A stretch of DNA of 64,000 bases from a virus (IMGVR_UViG_3300032213_001264:1-64000); one strand, 5' to 3'; shown: positions 48,898-57,796, counted from the stretch's first letter. A program made the numbers and translations. The notes: a model not told the origin generated them from the sequence alone.

Positions 48898-48921
48898 GTG
48901 ATATTACTCAAAAAATACATA

Positions 48922-48970
48922 CATAACTGATTGATTCTCTATCAAGAAGTTTCGAAAATAGTTCAATAAA
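48922..48970 (+). repeat. Shared leader block, copy 1
   Basis: CATAACTGATTGATTCTCTATCAAGAAGTTTCGAA and following bases match 55354-55402 (CATAACGCGTTGGTTCTCTATCGAGAA...). Both copies end 55-95 bases upstream of a gene start in AAR(G/C)(T/C)TATG context. Probably a shared promoter or leader RNA of two gene sets. Confidence 0.5.
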
Positions 48971-49026
48971 ACAGCTCTAGATAGCCAGAATTGTGTAGTT
49001 TTACCTATAATCAATAAATAAAAGCT

Positions 49027-49341
49027 ATGAAAGTTAGAATTTACATTAAAAATGCTCTTACAAAAGAGATCGTTACTGACCACGTTATCACTGTCGAAGA
49101 TTACGACAAAGAACTTATGTGGACAAATATGCAGTTAAATCATAAAGCACTTAGCGAATCTTTTCCAGACTGTCACGTTAATTTTGAATTCTTAGACAAT
49201 CAAGATTTTATTGCAGGAGTACCTCACAATATGGAACTAGATCAAATTAAAATAGATAAAGGTGAAATGTCATGGCAAAGGTACATGAAAAAGTGGCACA
49301 ACACAGACATAGAATATTCAGCAATGCCTTCATTAAACTAA
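49027..49341 (+). CDS. Hypothetical protein
   Basis: A 104-aa small alpha/beta protein with many charged residues (DHVITVEDYDKELMW); no motif recognised. It begins the block of small accessory genes controlled by the shared leader. Confidence 0.65.
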   Translation: MKVRIYIKNALTKEIVTDHVITVEDYDKELMWTNMQLNHKALSESFPDCHVNFEFLDNQDFIAGVPHNMELDQIKIDKGEMSWQRYMKKWHNTDIEYSAMPSLN

Positions 49342-49346
49342 TTAAT

Positions 49347-49448
49347 ATGATATCAGTAATACTATTCCTATCAATTGTGTATATCGGTCACACATTAAAC
49401 CTAACCGACACAGACATTAAATTCACAGACATTAAAACAAAAAAATAA
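49347..49448 (+). CDS. Tiny membrane peptide
   Basis: A 33-aa peptide with an N-terminal hydrophobic helix (ISVILFLSIVYIG) and a Thr/Asp/Lys tail. It fits tightly between two genes (5- and 3-base gaps). Confidence 0.45.
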   Translation: MISVILFLSIVYIGHTLNLTDTDIKFTDIKTKK

Positions 49449-49451
49449 GTT

Positions 49452-50615
49452 ATGATAAAGAAAAGTTACAAAAACATGGACGGTACTTCATTTCACGGCG
49501 CTACAATCAGTGCTTCATTAGCAGATCTAATTGATATCTTAGGTGCGACACACGGTATCGGAGAACCAAGCGATAAAGTACAAAATTCGTGGGACTTAGA
49601 GTTAGAAGACGGTACCATATTTACCGTATACGATTGGAAAGAGTATCGTCGTTACACAGATAAAGAAACAATCGAGTGGCACATTGGTGGTAGATCTCAA
49701 AAAGATACATTCGTAGCTCAAGACGCTTTAGTAGAAGCATTAGCTACTATGAATGTCAAACCAAATTTATTCCAATCTGTTAAGTCGTTTATCAATTCTA
49801 AAAACGTAGGTGACACATTTACTACTAAAGAATTCCACGCAGCAATGGAAGGTATCGAACAACTAACTTGGTGGAAAAAATACAGCGGTGGTAAACACTA
49901 TCGTCAAGATCAATACAAAGGTTATTTAAAACGTTTAGGTTTTTTAGAAAACACTAAGCGTGGAATGTGGAGAGTCTTATGTCATATTCCAGCATGGTTA
50001 GATAGTGGTCATGTTAATAGTGCATTAGGTTATATGTACACAGTTGAACGTATTACTTGGACTTTAGATATGGAAACTAAAAAAGAAACAAACACTCCTA
50101 ATGCTGATTGGAAAATTATTTACACGCCATACAAAGGCATGACTAAAGACGAAATTGTAACTAAGATCGAAAACTACGTACTTGAATTTGGAATTGTTAA
50201 GACAGTTGAAGCACCTAAAGTAGAAGTAGATCATTTAGCAGAATACAAAACGACTACAGCAAAATTAGCTAAGGATTTAGCTATGAATATTATTGGTGAT
50301 GGCAAATCTCCTAACGTATGGTTCGTTACTCAGTCACCATACTTTATGAAGTACAAAGATGGGTATGGAGAATCATTCTTATTAGATGGATTTGATGCAT
50401 CAGAATATAGCGTAATGTTTGGTCCTTTCTTTAGTTACAAAGATGCGTGTGCTCAGTACGACGAAATAGAATTAGAAGCATACGATGGAGTTGGCACAGT
50501 TACTATCGAAGATCGTGTTATCGGTGTGGTTAAAGAGAAGTTCTTAGAAGAGAGAATAACCGTAGACTATTCTTATAACGAAATTGACGAATCTAAATTT
50601 TATAACAATAAATAA
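49452..50615 (+). CDS. Hypothetical accessory protein
   Basis: A 387-aa protein. The N-terminal about 100 residues (FTVYDWKEYRRYTDKETIEWHIGGRS) resemble a small domain seen in other phage accessory proteins. A central helical region and a C-terminal alpha/beta part follow. No enzymatic motif seen. AAATAAGTTATG start context. Confidence 0.65.
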   Translation: MIKKSYKNMDGTSFHGATISASLADLIDILGATHGIGEPSDKVQNSWDLELEDGTIFTVYDWKEYRRYTDKETIEWHIGGRSQKDTFVAQDALVEALATMNVKPNLFQSVKSFINSKNVGDTFTTKEFHAAMEGIEQLTWWKKYSGGKHYRQDQYKGYLKRLGFLENTKRGMWRVLCHIPAWLDSGHVNSALGYMYTVERITWTLDMETKKETNTPNADWKIIYTPYKGMTKDEIVTKIENYVLEFGIVKTVEAPKVEVDHLAEYKTTTAKLAKDLAMNIIGDGKSPNVWFVTQSPYFMKYKDGYGESFLLDGFDASEYSVMFGPFFSYKDACAQYDEIELEAYDGVGTVTIEDRVIGVVKEKFLEERITVDYSYNEIDESKFYNNK

Positions 50616-50622
50616 TTTAATT

Positions 50623-50823
50623 ATGTTACACGAATACACTAGAGCTGAATTAGACAGCATGGAAACAATCGAACAAGCATGGGACGGTGATGAGTTAAAA
50701 ATCGAAACCGACACTTATAAAGTTTGGTTAGTACTACGAGAGAATAGACCATACAATGGTGACTACGTAGTAGAAACATTAGTAAATGGAGGATGGGAAC
50801 AGGTATCTTATTACTTTAATTAA
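50623..50823 (+). CDS. Hypothetical small acidic protein
   Basis: A 66-aa acidic protein, likely a beta-rich single domain (KIETDTYKVWLVLREN). ATG at 50623 chosen; upstream in-frame extension lies in the preceding gene. Confidence 0.6.
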   Translation: MLHEYTRAELDSMETIEQAWDGDELKIETDTYKVWLVLRENRPYNGDYVVETLVNGGWEQVSYYFN

Positions 50824-50837
50824 TAAAAAATATAAAC

Positions 50838-51113
50838 ATGACTCAATCACAATTAAACAAATTGACTTTATTAGAATTATCAAAATTAAATAGAATGGTA
50901 GTAGATACCATTAAAGCAAAAAAGAAAACCGATTCAAAAGAAAAGCGTAAAGCATTCAGTATCGGTGACAAGGTAATAGTAGAACATAAGAAGACAAGCG
51001 GTAAAGTATTCATCATAAAGGATATCAGATTGACTAAAGCTACTGTACACGAAGTAGATGGATTTGGTAGATACGATGTACCTTTAACAATGATAGGACC
51101 ATACTGCTATTAA
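50838..51113 (+). CDS. Hypothetical small basic protein
   Basis: A 91-aa protein: helical N-terminus (LTLLELSKLNRMVVDTIKAKKK), then an SH3-like strand pattern (FSIGDKVIVEHKKTSGKVFIIKDI). The pattern suggests an RNA- or protein-binding beta barrel. Confidence 0.6.
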   Translation: MTQSQLNKLTLLELSKLNRMVVDTIKAKKKTDSKEKRKAFSIGDKVIVEHKKTSGKVFIIKDIRLTKATVHEVDGFGRYDVPLTMIGPYCY

Positions 51114-51130
51114 TAATTAAAAACCAACTT

Positions 51131-51397
51131 ATGTATATAGATAATTTAACAGGAATTGAATTCACTTTTAGAACAGAAGATCAATACGAAAATGCACGCT
51201 TCGGTGGATACATAGAGAATTATAAGATCGCTAGAGTAGAAGTATCATACGACGATGGATCTAGAATAGATGCTCCTTACCACTCTTTCGAAGAATTCCA
51301 AAAATGTGTTAAACAAATGTGGGATGCAAAGAACGTAATCAGTGTATTACCCTATCAAGCTGACCACTATTATGATATACAAGAATATGCAGAATAA
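51131..51397 (+). CDS. Hypothetical small protein
   Basis: An 88-aa protein rich in Asp, Glu and Tyr; no motif recognised. It follows the previous gene by 17 bases. Confidence 0.6.
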   Translation: MYIDNLTGIEFTFRTEDQYENARFGGYIENYKIARVEVSYDDGSRIDAPYHSFEEFQKCVKQMWDAKNVISVLPYQADHYYDIQEYAE

Positions 51398-51413
51398 TTT
51401 AAAAACAAGTAAT

Positions 51414-51611
51414 ATGATACAAGACATAGAAAAAGAAATGGAGTTAATACAAGACAGAGAAAAGACAATGGCCAATCCAGAATTCCAAGCTTGGATGCGG
51501 GATTTGAATGTGTCCTCTTCTTATGAAGATAGATCAAGTAAGATAAACGCGTACGATCTACAGATGCAGTACAACACTAAAATGTATTCTAAACTAAACT
51601 TTAATAAATAA
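51414..51611 (+). CDS. Hypothetical small helical protein
   Basis: A 65-aa charged, helical protein (DIEKEMELIQDREKTM). The ATG at 51414 is chosen because upstream in-frame sequence overlaps the previous gene by 56 bases. Confidence 0.55.
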   Translation: MIQDIEKEMELIQDREKTMANPEFQAWMRDLNVSSSYEDRSSKINAYDLQMQYNTKMYSKLNFNK

Positions 51612-51614
51612 GAT

Positions 51615-52220
51615 ATGAGACTAAGCAAAAACGATAAGACATTTATTGAGATAGTAAAAAATGGTTGTAAGAAGCACAAGATATCGTGTAAGCTTAAAGA
51701 CGTAAACTATTTAAAGCCAATTCCATCTGTAAGATGCACTGGATATTTTGATGACGAAGGTAAAACGTTGCAAGTCGCAATGAAACAGAAAGATTCGTTT
51801 GAAATATTGGTACACGAATACAGTCACCTTACACAATGGGTAAATAAGATACCAGTTTATATGAAAGCAAATAAGTATCTGTTCGCTGTAGATGCTTGGA
51901 TATCAGGTGAGAAGTTCTCTAGTTCTATGGTAGATGCCGCAATACAAGGCGTAATAGATCTAGAATTAGACAATGAGAAGAGAGCAGTTAAGTTGATAAG
52001 TAAATACAACTTGAGTATTGATAAAGAAAGCTACATAAAGAAAGCGAATGCTTATTTGTATTTTTACCATTGGATGAGAAAGACTAGAAAGTGGAGCAGT
52101 CCTAATAACTTACCTTATAGGAACAAGAACATTATTGCCGCCATGCCAAACACATTCAGAGGCAAGTACGATAAGTTACCAAAGAGATTTGAAAAACTAT
52201 TTAAACAAGAAAATATATAA
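51615..52220 (+). CDS. HExxH metalloprotease-like protein 1
   Basis: A 201-aa protein with LVHEYSHLTQW (HExxH, about residues 67-71), the zinc-binding helix of metallopeptidases. A Glu in LELDNEKRAVKL about 50 residues further could be the third zinc ligand (gluzincin-like). The N-terminus is basic. First of three unrelated-looking HExxH genes within 2.6 kb. Could be a protease or a zinc-dependent hydrolase of another kind. Confidence 0.7.
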   Translation: MRLSKNDKTFIEIVKNGCKKHKISCKLKDVNYLKPIPSVRCTGYFDDEGKTLQVAMKQKDSFEILVHEYSHLTQWVNKIPVYMKANKYLFAVDAWISGEKFSSSMVDAAIQGVIDLELDNEKRAVKLISKYNLSIDKESYIKKANAYLYFYHWMRKTRKWSSPNNLPYRNKNIIAAMPNTFRGKYDKLPKRFEKLFKQENI

Positions 52221-52221
52221 T

Positions 52222-52458
52222 ATGAAAGCAACATTAGAATTTGACTTAGACGAAGGACAAGACAAGACAGCTCATTTACGATGCGTTAAAGCAGTAAACA
52301 TGGCAGTAGCACTATGGGATATGGATCAGTATTTACGAGGACTTATTAAATATGGAGAGCTCGATGATGCTACTTATAAAACACTTGAAGAGACCAGAGA
52401 TAAACTAAGGGAAATTATGAGCGAAAATTCAATTGATTTAGACGAGTTATTAAATTAG
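52222..52458 (+). CDS. Hypothetical small acidic protein
   Basis: A 78-aa protein rich in Asp and Glu (EFDLDEGQDKTAHLRCVKAVNMAVALWDMDQYLR). The pattern resembles small phage proteins of unknown function. ATG at 52222 chosen. Confidence 0.6.
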   Translation: MKATLEFDLDEGQDKTAHLRCVKAVNMAVALWDMDQYLRGLIKYGELDDATYKTLEETRDKLREIMSENSIDLDELLN

Positions 52459-52462
52459 TGTT

Positions 52463-53026
52463 ATGAAGATAAATAGAAAACGTGTAGCGTGGTATCTACA
52501 GAATATCAGAGCTAAGAACGAAGAACTAACAGACGAGCAATTAATAGACAATTTAGCCACATGGATGGAAACGAATCCTGAATGTGTTAATATGAACGGA
52601 GTATCTCATCAAGGTCGTTACTACTATTCTACTGTTGGTTACGGTATATTCAGTTTATTGGGAGAAAGATATAGAATGGGTAGAGTAGAGATATTCGATA
52701 AGCAAAACGACAGTGGATACCAAATAGCAGAAGGATCTTATTGTATGCCGTTTGTATCAGCTAATCAATTCGAAGACTTCATAGAGTCTATAGAAACTGA
52801 TCTGCCTATAAGCATAAACATAGGATCTCATGATTGGTGCGAAGAAGCTTGCGCTATAGATTTAGGCTTCGAAAATGCAGAAGCAATGAACGATAAAGCA
52901 AATGTTAAAGCATATCGAGATAAGCTGAATGACGAATTTGCAGTAGAACAGGGATACAAGGATTATGCAGACTTATTATCTAAAAGTAAATGGAATAAAC
53001 AAAAACAAGATGAAGATACAATATAA
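52463..53026 (+). CDS. Hypothetical protein
   Basis: A 187-aa acidic protein with several Cys and Trp; no motif recognised. It overlaps the next gene by 17 bases. Confidence 0.65.
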   Translation: MKINRKRVAWYLQNIRAKNEELTDEQLIDNLATWMETNPECVNMNGVSHQGRYYYSTVGYGIFSLLGERYRMGRVEIFDKQNDSGYQIAEGSYCMPFVSANQFEDFIESIETDLPISINIGSHDWCEEACAIDLGFENAEAMNDKANVKAYRDKLNDEFAVEQGYKDYADLLSKSKWNKQKQDEDTI

Positions 53027-53696
53027 CATAAAAGAAATAAAACCAAAGATATTTGCGGTAATAGTACCAGACAGATATCATAGAGCAATGTTGTTCATGA
53101 GAGTACAAGAGTTCTATGAGTCTCCTAACCCTAAATTCAGAAACAAAGCTTTTGAAATATGGGACTATATAGAATGGTACAGTAGAAAGCACACAGATAG
53201 TTTTACCTATGCATCAGATTGGGTAGGTTTTAACTTTCCTTTAAACATAGCAGTAAAATGCTACGACAAGATGGGATATAGGTACACATACTACACACCT
53301 TACGATGTAACAATGGGTAAAATACTAGATGAGATTAAAGAGAAAGTGAACTTAAAATATGGACCTAAATCTAAAGCCTACATTATAGGAGTAGGCAACT
53401 TGACCTCTACCACATTTCAACACGAATTGTGTCATGCTTATTATCATATAGATAGTAACTATAAGAAAGAAGTAGATGCTATCACTGAGGAGATGGACCC
53501 TAAAATATATAAAAAAATGTGTAAGAACTTAACAGATATGGGGTACACAGAACAGGTATTCAATGATGAGATTCAAGCCTACACATGCATAGATTCAGAT
53601 TACTTTGAATTCAATTTCAAGATACCAGAAACCAAATTAGAAAAACTATCAAAGAAGTATAAAGTCATATATGAAAAATACATTAACCAAAAATAA
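53010..53696 (+). CDS. HExxH metalloprotease-like protein 2
   Basis: A 228-aa protein with FQHELCHAYYHID (HELCH, about residues 141-145, with a third His four residues on), followed by an NDEIQAYTC segment about 50 residues later that could give the Glu ligand. The ATG at 53010 is preferred. Second of three HExxH proteins in this cluster. Confidence 0.7.
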   Translation: MKIQYNIKEIKPKIFAVIVPDRYHRAMLFMRVQEFYESPNPKFRNKAFEIWDYIEWYSRKHTDSFTYASDWVGFNFPLNIAVKCYDKMGYRYTYYTPYDVTMGKILDEIKEKVNLKYGPKSKAYIIGVGNLTSTTFQHELCHAYYHIDSNYKKEVDAITEEMDPKIYKKMCKNLTDMGYTEQVFNDEIQAYTCIDSDYFEFNFKIPETKLEKLSKKYKVIYEKYINQK

Positions 53697-53793
53697 AGAT
53701 AAAGAGAAGCAGAGACTTAAGAAGTATGAAAAGGCAAAGAAAGAAGCCATAGCAAATTTAACAAAGACAGAAAGAAAAGCGTTAGGATTATGA
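53671..53793 (+). CDS. Very small basic protein
   Basis: A 40-aa peptide, half Lys/Arg/Glu, helical (KDKEKQRLKKYEKAKKEA). It overlaps both neighbours, the next one by ATGA. Possibly RNA-binding. Confidence 0.5.
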   Translation: MKNTLTKNKDKEKQRLKKYEKAKKEAIANLTKTERKALGL

Positions 53794-54185
53794 GAAAGGA
53801 AAAGAACTACGTAACTAGAGCCACCGCACAGAAAATATTGGATTGGTGTTACTTCACATACGGTAGATCCAAGATAAATGGTCCGTATCCAGCTCTTGAG
53901 TTCAGAAAGCCTGATTATATTTCAGGCGACGACTACGGATACTACGACGAGATAGATCAAACCATATTTGTAAACAGAGAAATTCACCATACTTTAGAGG
54001 AACTTGTTAAGACAATTATCCACGAGTACTGGCACTACGTTAGTCACTCTATGCACGAGTATCAGATATTGGCCAAATGGTTGACTTCTGATAAGAACCC
54101 AATGGAGAAGGATGCCATCAGAATAGAGAGAAGAGACTACAAAAAATGTCTGAGATACTTAAAAAAGGAATACAATATTGGTTAA
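53790..54185 (+). CDS. HExxH metalloprotease-like protein 3
   Basis: A 131-aa protein with LVKTIIHEYWHYVSHSMHEY (HEYWH, about residues 79-83). An Ile-rich strand precedes it as in SprT/WSS1-type zinc peptidases. A third ligand is not obvious. Smallest of three HExxH proteins in the cluster. Confidence 0.68.
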   Translation: MRKEKNYVTRATAQKILDWCYFTYGRSKINGPYPALEFRKPDYISGDDYGYYDEIDQTIFVNREIHHTLEELVKTIIHEYWHYVSHSMHEYQILAKWLTSDKNPMEKDAIRIERRDYKKCLRYLKKEYNIG

Positions 54186-54424
54186 CCTCAAATATTTATG
54201 TTCAGGATATGCTGATTCACGACACACTAGATAAAATAGCGGAAGAGACACAGATCCCAACCGAGATACATGAATACCTACATGTAAATAGTAGAGAAGT
54301 ATGGGTTGAGACGATGGTTGGACTAATAGATACCGGTCAGATCAAAGCCTCAGCAAGACAAATTAAAGTTTTAGCAGAGAATTGGGAAGATTTGTTGTGT
54401 AGGAAATATTCAAATTTAAACTAA
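54146..54424 (+). CDS. Hypothetical helical protein
   Basis: A 92-aa helical protein overlapping the HExxH gene by 40 bases. An internal ATG at 54209 (71 aa) stands 9 bases after an exact ATATTTAT element at 54192-54199, so the shorter form is a serious alternative start. Confidence 0.55.
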   Translation: MSEILKKGIQYWLTSNIYVQDMLIHDTLDKIAEETQIPTEIHEYLHVNSREVWVETMVGLIDTGQIKASARQIKVLAENWEDLLCRKYSNLN

Positions 54425-54428
54425 GACA

Positions 54429-54722
54429 ATGACGATTTTACAGGCAACGGTTGATAGCGCAAGTGTAGGTTCAGCTTTTATGCAATACGGTATATTGGGT
54501 GTATTAGCATTCTTATTAGGTTACTTTGCATGGCAACAGTACTTAAGACTTGTTAAGAAGAACGAGGAGTTAGAGGTTAAAGTAGACAAGCTACAAGAGC
54601 AGATGATGAAGATACTCGTAGAAGAGAGAGACAGACTGGATACCTTAATAAGAGATAACACTGCTGCTCTTCAAGAACTTCAGAAGACTATATACAAATA
54701 CATGGTTAAAAGCAAGGACTAA
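54429..54722 (+). CDS. BhlA-like holin candidate
   Basis: A 97-aa protein with one transmembrane helix (about residues 19-35), followed by a long Lys/Glu coiled coil (KKNEELEVKVDKLQEQMM...). This is the layout of BhlA/UviB-like holins and of phage membrane scaffolds. It overlaps the next gene by one base. Confidence 0.55.
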   Translation: MTILQATVDSASVGSAFMQYGILGVLAFLLGYFAWQQYLRLVKKNEELEVKVDKLQEQMMKILVEERDRLDTLIRDNTAALQELQKTIYKYMVKSKD

Positions 54723-55033
54723 TGGAAACTAAAAGATCTGTGCTAACAAAAATGGGAGATACACTAATCAAAGCATTTGAATTGGCCGAATCTTTTAACA
54801 ACAGACAGAAAAATAAAGAGTTACCTTACGATCAAAAGTTAATGCTATTGAAAGAAGCTTTATCAACAGAGTACAAACAGTGTATTGAAGGTTCTAGAAT
54901 ATCAGGTTTATTTGCGGCTAAAAGACACGTGGTAGAAAAGCACATACAATTTATAAAAACAGTACAGAATAAAAAGACTTTAAACGAAGACGAAAAACAA
55001 ATCATAGACACACTCATCTCAAAATACACATAA
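54722..55033 (+). CDS. Hypothetical helical protein
   Basis: A 103-aa, charged, helical protein with no motif. Coupled to the holin candidate by a one-base overlap. Confidence 0.6.
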   Translation: METKRSVLTKMGDTLIKAFELAESFNNRQKNKELPYDQKLMLLKEALSTEYKQCIEGSRISGLFAAKRHVVEKHIQFIKTVQNKKTLNEDEKQIIDTLISKYT

Positions 55034-55050
55034 ACTCCCATCTAAAGGTT

Positions 55051-55251
55051 ATGAAACAATTGTTTACAAAAAGGTTTGCTAAGAAGATCACCATCAAACC
55101 ATGCAGCTCAGACCAAATTGGTTGCGACTATCACATGGATCTATTCGGTAAGGCATGCTCATCGTGCCCATATCAGCCATCTAATAAGACCAAATTCTTT
55201 ACTTTTGGAGCTCCCAAGTCTGCTCCATTGGTCCAAAAACAAAAAGCTTAG
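55051..55251 (+). CDS. Small cysteine-rich protein
   Basis: A 66-aa basic protein with five Cys (KPCSSDQIGC, then KACSSCPY), maybe a zinc- or cluster-binding knuckle. It ends the accessory block at 49-55 kb; a 243-base gap with repeats follows. Confidence 0.55.
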   Translation: MKQLFTKRFAKKITIKPCSSDQIGCDYHMDLFGKACSSCPYQPSNKTKFFTFGAPKSAPLVQKQKA

Positions 55252-55353
55252 TATATTATAGCCATTTGGTACAAAGCGTGCCAAAAGAGCCCAAAATAGG
55301 CCCTTGGGAGAGCATTGGAAACCAATCAGTTATGCATATTAAAAAAGAATATC

Positions 55354-55402
55354 CATAACGCGTTGGTTCTCTATCGAGAATTTTTAAGATACTTGATAAA
55401 TA
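55354..55402 (+). repeat. Shared leader block, copy 2
   Basis: Related to 48922-48970. The gap also holds an inverted copy of the AACTGATTGGTT repeat (AACCAATCAGTT at 55319-55330) and a CCCAA/TTGGG hairpin near 55292-55312. The gene at 55495 starts about 90 bases downstream. Confidence 0.5.
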
Positions 55403-55494
55403 ATTTTTTTGTTTCGGAGGATAGTAGTACTTTTACTCTGATGCTGACAAATAAAGTATCATATATATAAATTTTTTAATATTAAATAAAAGTT

Positions 55495-56409
55495 ATGAAT
55501 ACACTACAAACTACGTTGACCGCGTTACAGTCACAGTTACAATCTCAAAAAGAAGCGTCTAAGTATTACTACGACAATGTCTTTAGTAAAGAAGTTGCTT
55601 CGTTAGAAACAAAAATTGCAGAATGGTTCTACCAATTTACTGGTGAAACTTACATTATTAAATTAGAAAGTGGTGGAGAAACATTACAAATTTATTCATC
55701 TGAAGCATACGTAAAAGATATGTGGAGACATAATGCTATTACCGTATATCACTACGCTAGATATGGCGAAGAAGCTAAAGCAAAATTAAGTTTCTATTCT
55801 AAAGAAGTAGAGTACAACGATACTGAAACTATTGCTTACTTAAAAACTTTAGGTATGGTTGCAACTTTATTGAATCAAATTAACTTCATGATGCCAGTAT
55901 GGAAAGCTGAATATCAACAGTACGCACAAAAGCGTTATGCTACATTCGAGCAACCAATCAGTCAAACAGAATTTGCTATACGTAAAACAGAAAAGGAAAT
56001 AGCCGAACAAGGTATTGCTGAGTATAGCAAAGCAGGTTTTCAGCATACTATATCTACTCGTACAGTATGCGAAAGACAGTATAACATTCCTTATGATCAA
56101 GAAGGAGCGTATACATTAGAAGTAAAACCTCAGTACTTTGATCTACAAACTGGTAGAGGTAGATACGATCATGTACGTGTATATGCATTCGAAGTTGTAG
56201 GTGAAGTTAAGTACGGAAAAGTAGAGATGAACATAAAAACGACCGCTGTAGAAGATGGATCTTTTAGTCCTATAGTTGTCACTAAAGCAAGATTCGATGA
56301 CTTCATTGCGACTGTATACCATTGGGAAACTATTCAAAGAGAGAAGGACACAGCAGACCAAACTGAAAGGTTCGAGAGAAGCATTAAAGTTTCTAAAATG
56401 GCATGTTAA
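55495..56409 (+). CDS. Hypothetical protein
   Basis: A 304-aa protein: N-terminal coiled coil (about residues 1-50), then a mixed alpha/beta region with many Tyr. No motif recognised. First gene after the second shared leader, AAAAGTTATG start context, so probably well expressed early. Confidence 0.65.
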   Translation: MNTLQTTLTALQSQLQSQKEASKYYYDNVFSKEVASLETKIAEWFYQFTGETYIIKLESGGETLQIYSSEAYVKDMWRHNAITVYHYARYGEEAKAKLSFYSKEVEYNDTETIAYLKTLGMVATLLNQINFMMPVWKAEYQQYAQKRYATFEQPISQTEFAIRKTEKEIAEQGIAEYSKAGFQHTISTRTVCERQYNIPYDQEGAYTLEVKPQYFDLQTGRGRYDHVRVYAFEVVGEVKYGKVEMNIKTTAVEDGSFSPIVVTKARFDDFIATVYHWETIQREKDTADQTERFERSIKVSKMAC

Positions 56410-56430
56410 TATTAATCTAAATAAAAAGTT

Positions 56431-56655
56431 ATGAAATTGTATGCAGTTATCCTCACGACAGAGGACTATATAAACACGGTGATATTTGACAACGAAAAAG
56501 AAGCTGTAGACAGTTTCGATTGTATCGACTACAATGTTGTTGACGATTACGATAACACATTTGCAGTAGTAGCAAAGCTCGATGGATTAGGTAAGGAATT
56601 TGGTTTCGGAGCAAGAGGTGAATTTCATGGTGGAAATATTATCAAACAAAAATAA
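56431..56655 (+). CDS. Hypothetical small acidic protein
   Basis: A 74-aa alpha/beta protein (YAVILTTEDYINTVIFDNEKEAVDSF) with no family. AAAAAGTTATG start context. Confidence 0.6.
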   Translation: MKLYAVILTTEDYINTVIFDNEKEAVDSFDCIDYNVVDDYDNTFAVVAKLDGLGKEFGFGARGEFHGGNIIKQK

Positions 56656-56661
56656 AACTTA

Positions 56662-56862
56662 ATGGATTATAAAGCACATGTCTTTCAGAGTTTAGGCAAT
56701 GGTAAGTTGCATCCATCTAGAACTCAGTGTGGTAGGCACATACAAAGGAATAGTCGAGGCACATTTGTTACAAAGACTACGTACTTTATTGAACTACACA
56801 AAGAAGATCCAAAAAATGTGTGCGAAAAGTGTTTAGCATGGTTATTAAATAAAACAAAATAA
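56662..56862 (+). CDS. Small protein with zinc-knuckle-like motif
   Basis: A 66-aa basic protein: HVFQSLGNGKLHPSRTQCGRHI and NVCEKCLAWLL give Cys/His pairs suited to zinc binding. Similar small proteins occur in many phages. Confidence 0.6.
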   Translation: MDYKAHVFQSLGNGKLHPSRTQCGRHIQRNSRGTFVTKTTYFIELHKEDPKNVCEKCLAWLLNKTK

Positions 56863-56874
56863 AAAATAAAAGTT

Positions 56875-57339
56875 ATGGGATTAGACATGTATTTGTACAA
56901 AAAAACATTCTTACACACAGGAGAATGGGTACGCGAAGATAAAAGATGCGAAGTAACAATCACAGAAGGCGGTAAGCCGCATCCGTTCATCAATCCAAAA
57001 AAGATTGACTACATCGTAGAAGAAGTTGGATATTGGCGCAAAGCAAATCAGATCCATCAGTGGTTCGTAGAAAAGGTACAGAAAGGACAAGACGATTGTA
57101 GAGAGTACAGCGTAGACTACGAACAGTTGCGAGATCTGTTGAATGTATGCGAAGACGTATTAGACGATCATAGTAAAGCAGAGCAGTTATTACCAAGAAG
57201 CTCAGGCTTTTTCTTTGGTAGTACAGACTACGATGACTACTACTTCGAGCAAGTACAAAATACATACGATATCTTAATGACTATCGTGTCAGCTGGAGAT
57301 GCAGATACACAAGAGTACACATATCAATCAAGTTGGTAA
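56875..57339 (+). CDS. Conserved phage accessory protein (MGLDMYLY family)
   Basis: A 154-aa protein with the well-conserved start MGLDMYLYKK, then VGYWRKANQIHQWFVEKVQ and LLPRSSGFFFGSTDYDDYYF. This family is spread through phages of many hosts; function unknown to me. ATAAAAGTTATG start. Confidence 0.85.
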   Translation: MGLDMYLYKKTFLHTGEWVREDKRCEVTITEGGKPHPFINPKKIDYIVEEVGYWRKANQIHQWFVEKVQKGQDDCREYSVDYEQLRDLLNVCEDVLDDHSKAEQLLPRSSGFFFGSTDYDDYYFEQVQNTYDILMTIVSAGDADTQEYTYQSSW

Positions 57340-57359
57340 CATTTAAAATTAAAACAGTT

Positions 57360-57620
57360 ATGAAAACATTCAGTGATTTAGAATTTAAACCCCATCCAAT
57401 GGGTTCAGGTATCATTAGTCGTATCAAGTTCGACAATGGATATGGCGCATCAGTAGTTAAAGGACCACACACATACGGCGGAGATCAAGACTTGTATGAA
57501 TTAGCTGTGTTAGACAACAACGATGATCTAACATACGATACACCAGTAACTAGTGACGTAGAAGGTTATTTAACAGAAGAAGACGTAACAATATTATTAA
57601 AACAAATCCAAAATTTATAA
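57360..57620 (+). CDS. Conserved phage accessory protein
   Basis: An 86-aa protein: MKTFSDLEFKPHP, then NGYGASVVKG, LYELAVLD and YLTEEDVTILLKQIQ, a pattern that recurs in many phages. Start at 57360 preferred (AAACAGTTATG); an in-frame ATG-free extension upstream starts at a GTG in the previous gene. Confidence 0.8.
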   Translation: MKTFSDLEFKPHPMGSGIISRIKFDNGYGASVVKGPHTYGGDQDLYELAVLDNNDDLTYDTPVTSDVEGYLTEEDVTILLKQIQNL

Positions 57621-57623
57621 TCT

Positions 57624-57794
57624 ATGTTTGAAGAAATTGAAATCGGAGACATCTACAACGAGAACGAAGAAGAGTTAATTGAAATGATCGAAGAACTTGA
57701 GAAAGAAGTTAAGTTCTATTTGGCACAAGGTAATAAGACTGCTGCTAACTTGATCAAGAAACAAATTAAGGACCTTAAAAAAGCACACTTCTAA
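57624..57794 (+). CDS. Small acidic coiled-coil protein
   Basis: A 56-aa protein, nearly one quarter Glu, predicted as a helical hairpin or coiled coil (NEEELIEMIEELEKEVKFYL). Fits tightly between two genes. Confidence 0.55.
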   Translation: MFEEIEIGDIYNENEEELIEMIEELEKEVKFYLAQGNKTAANLIKKQIKDLKKAHF

Positions 57795-57796
57795 TT

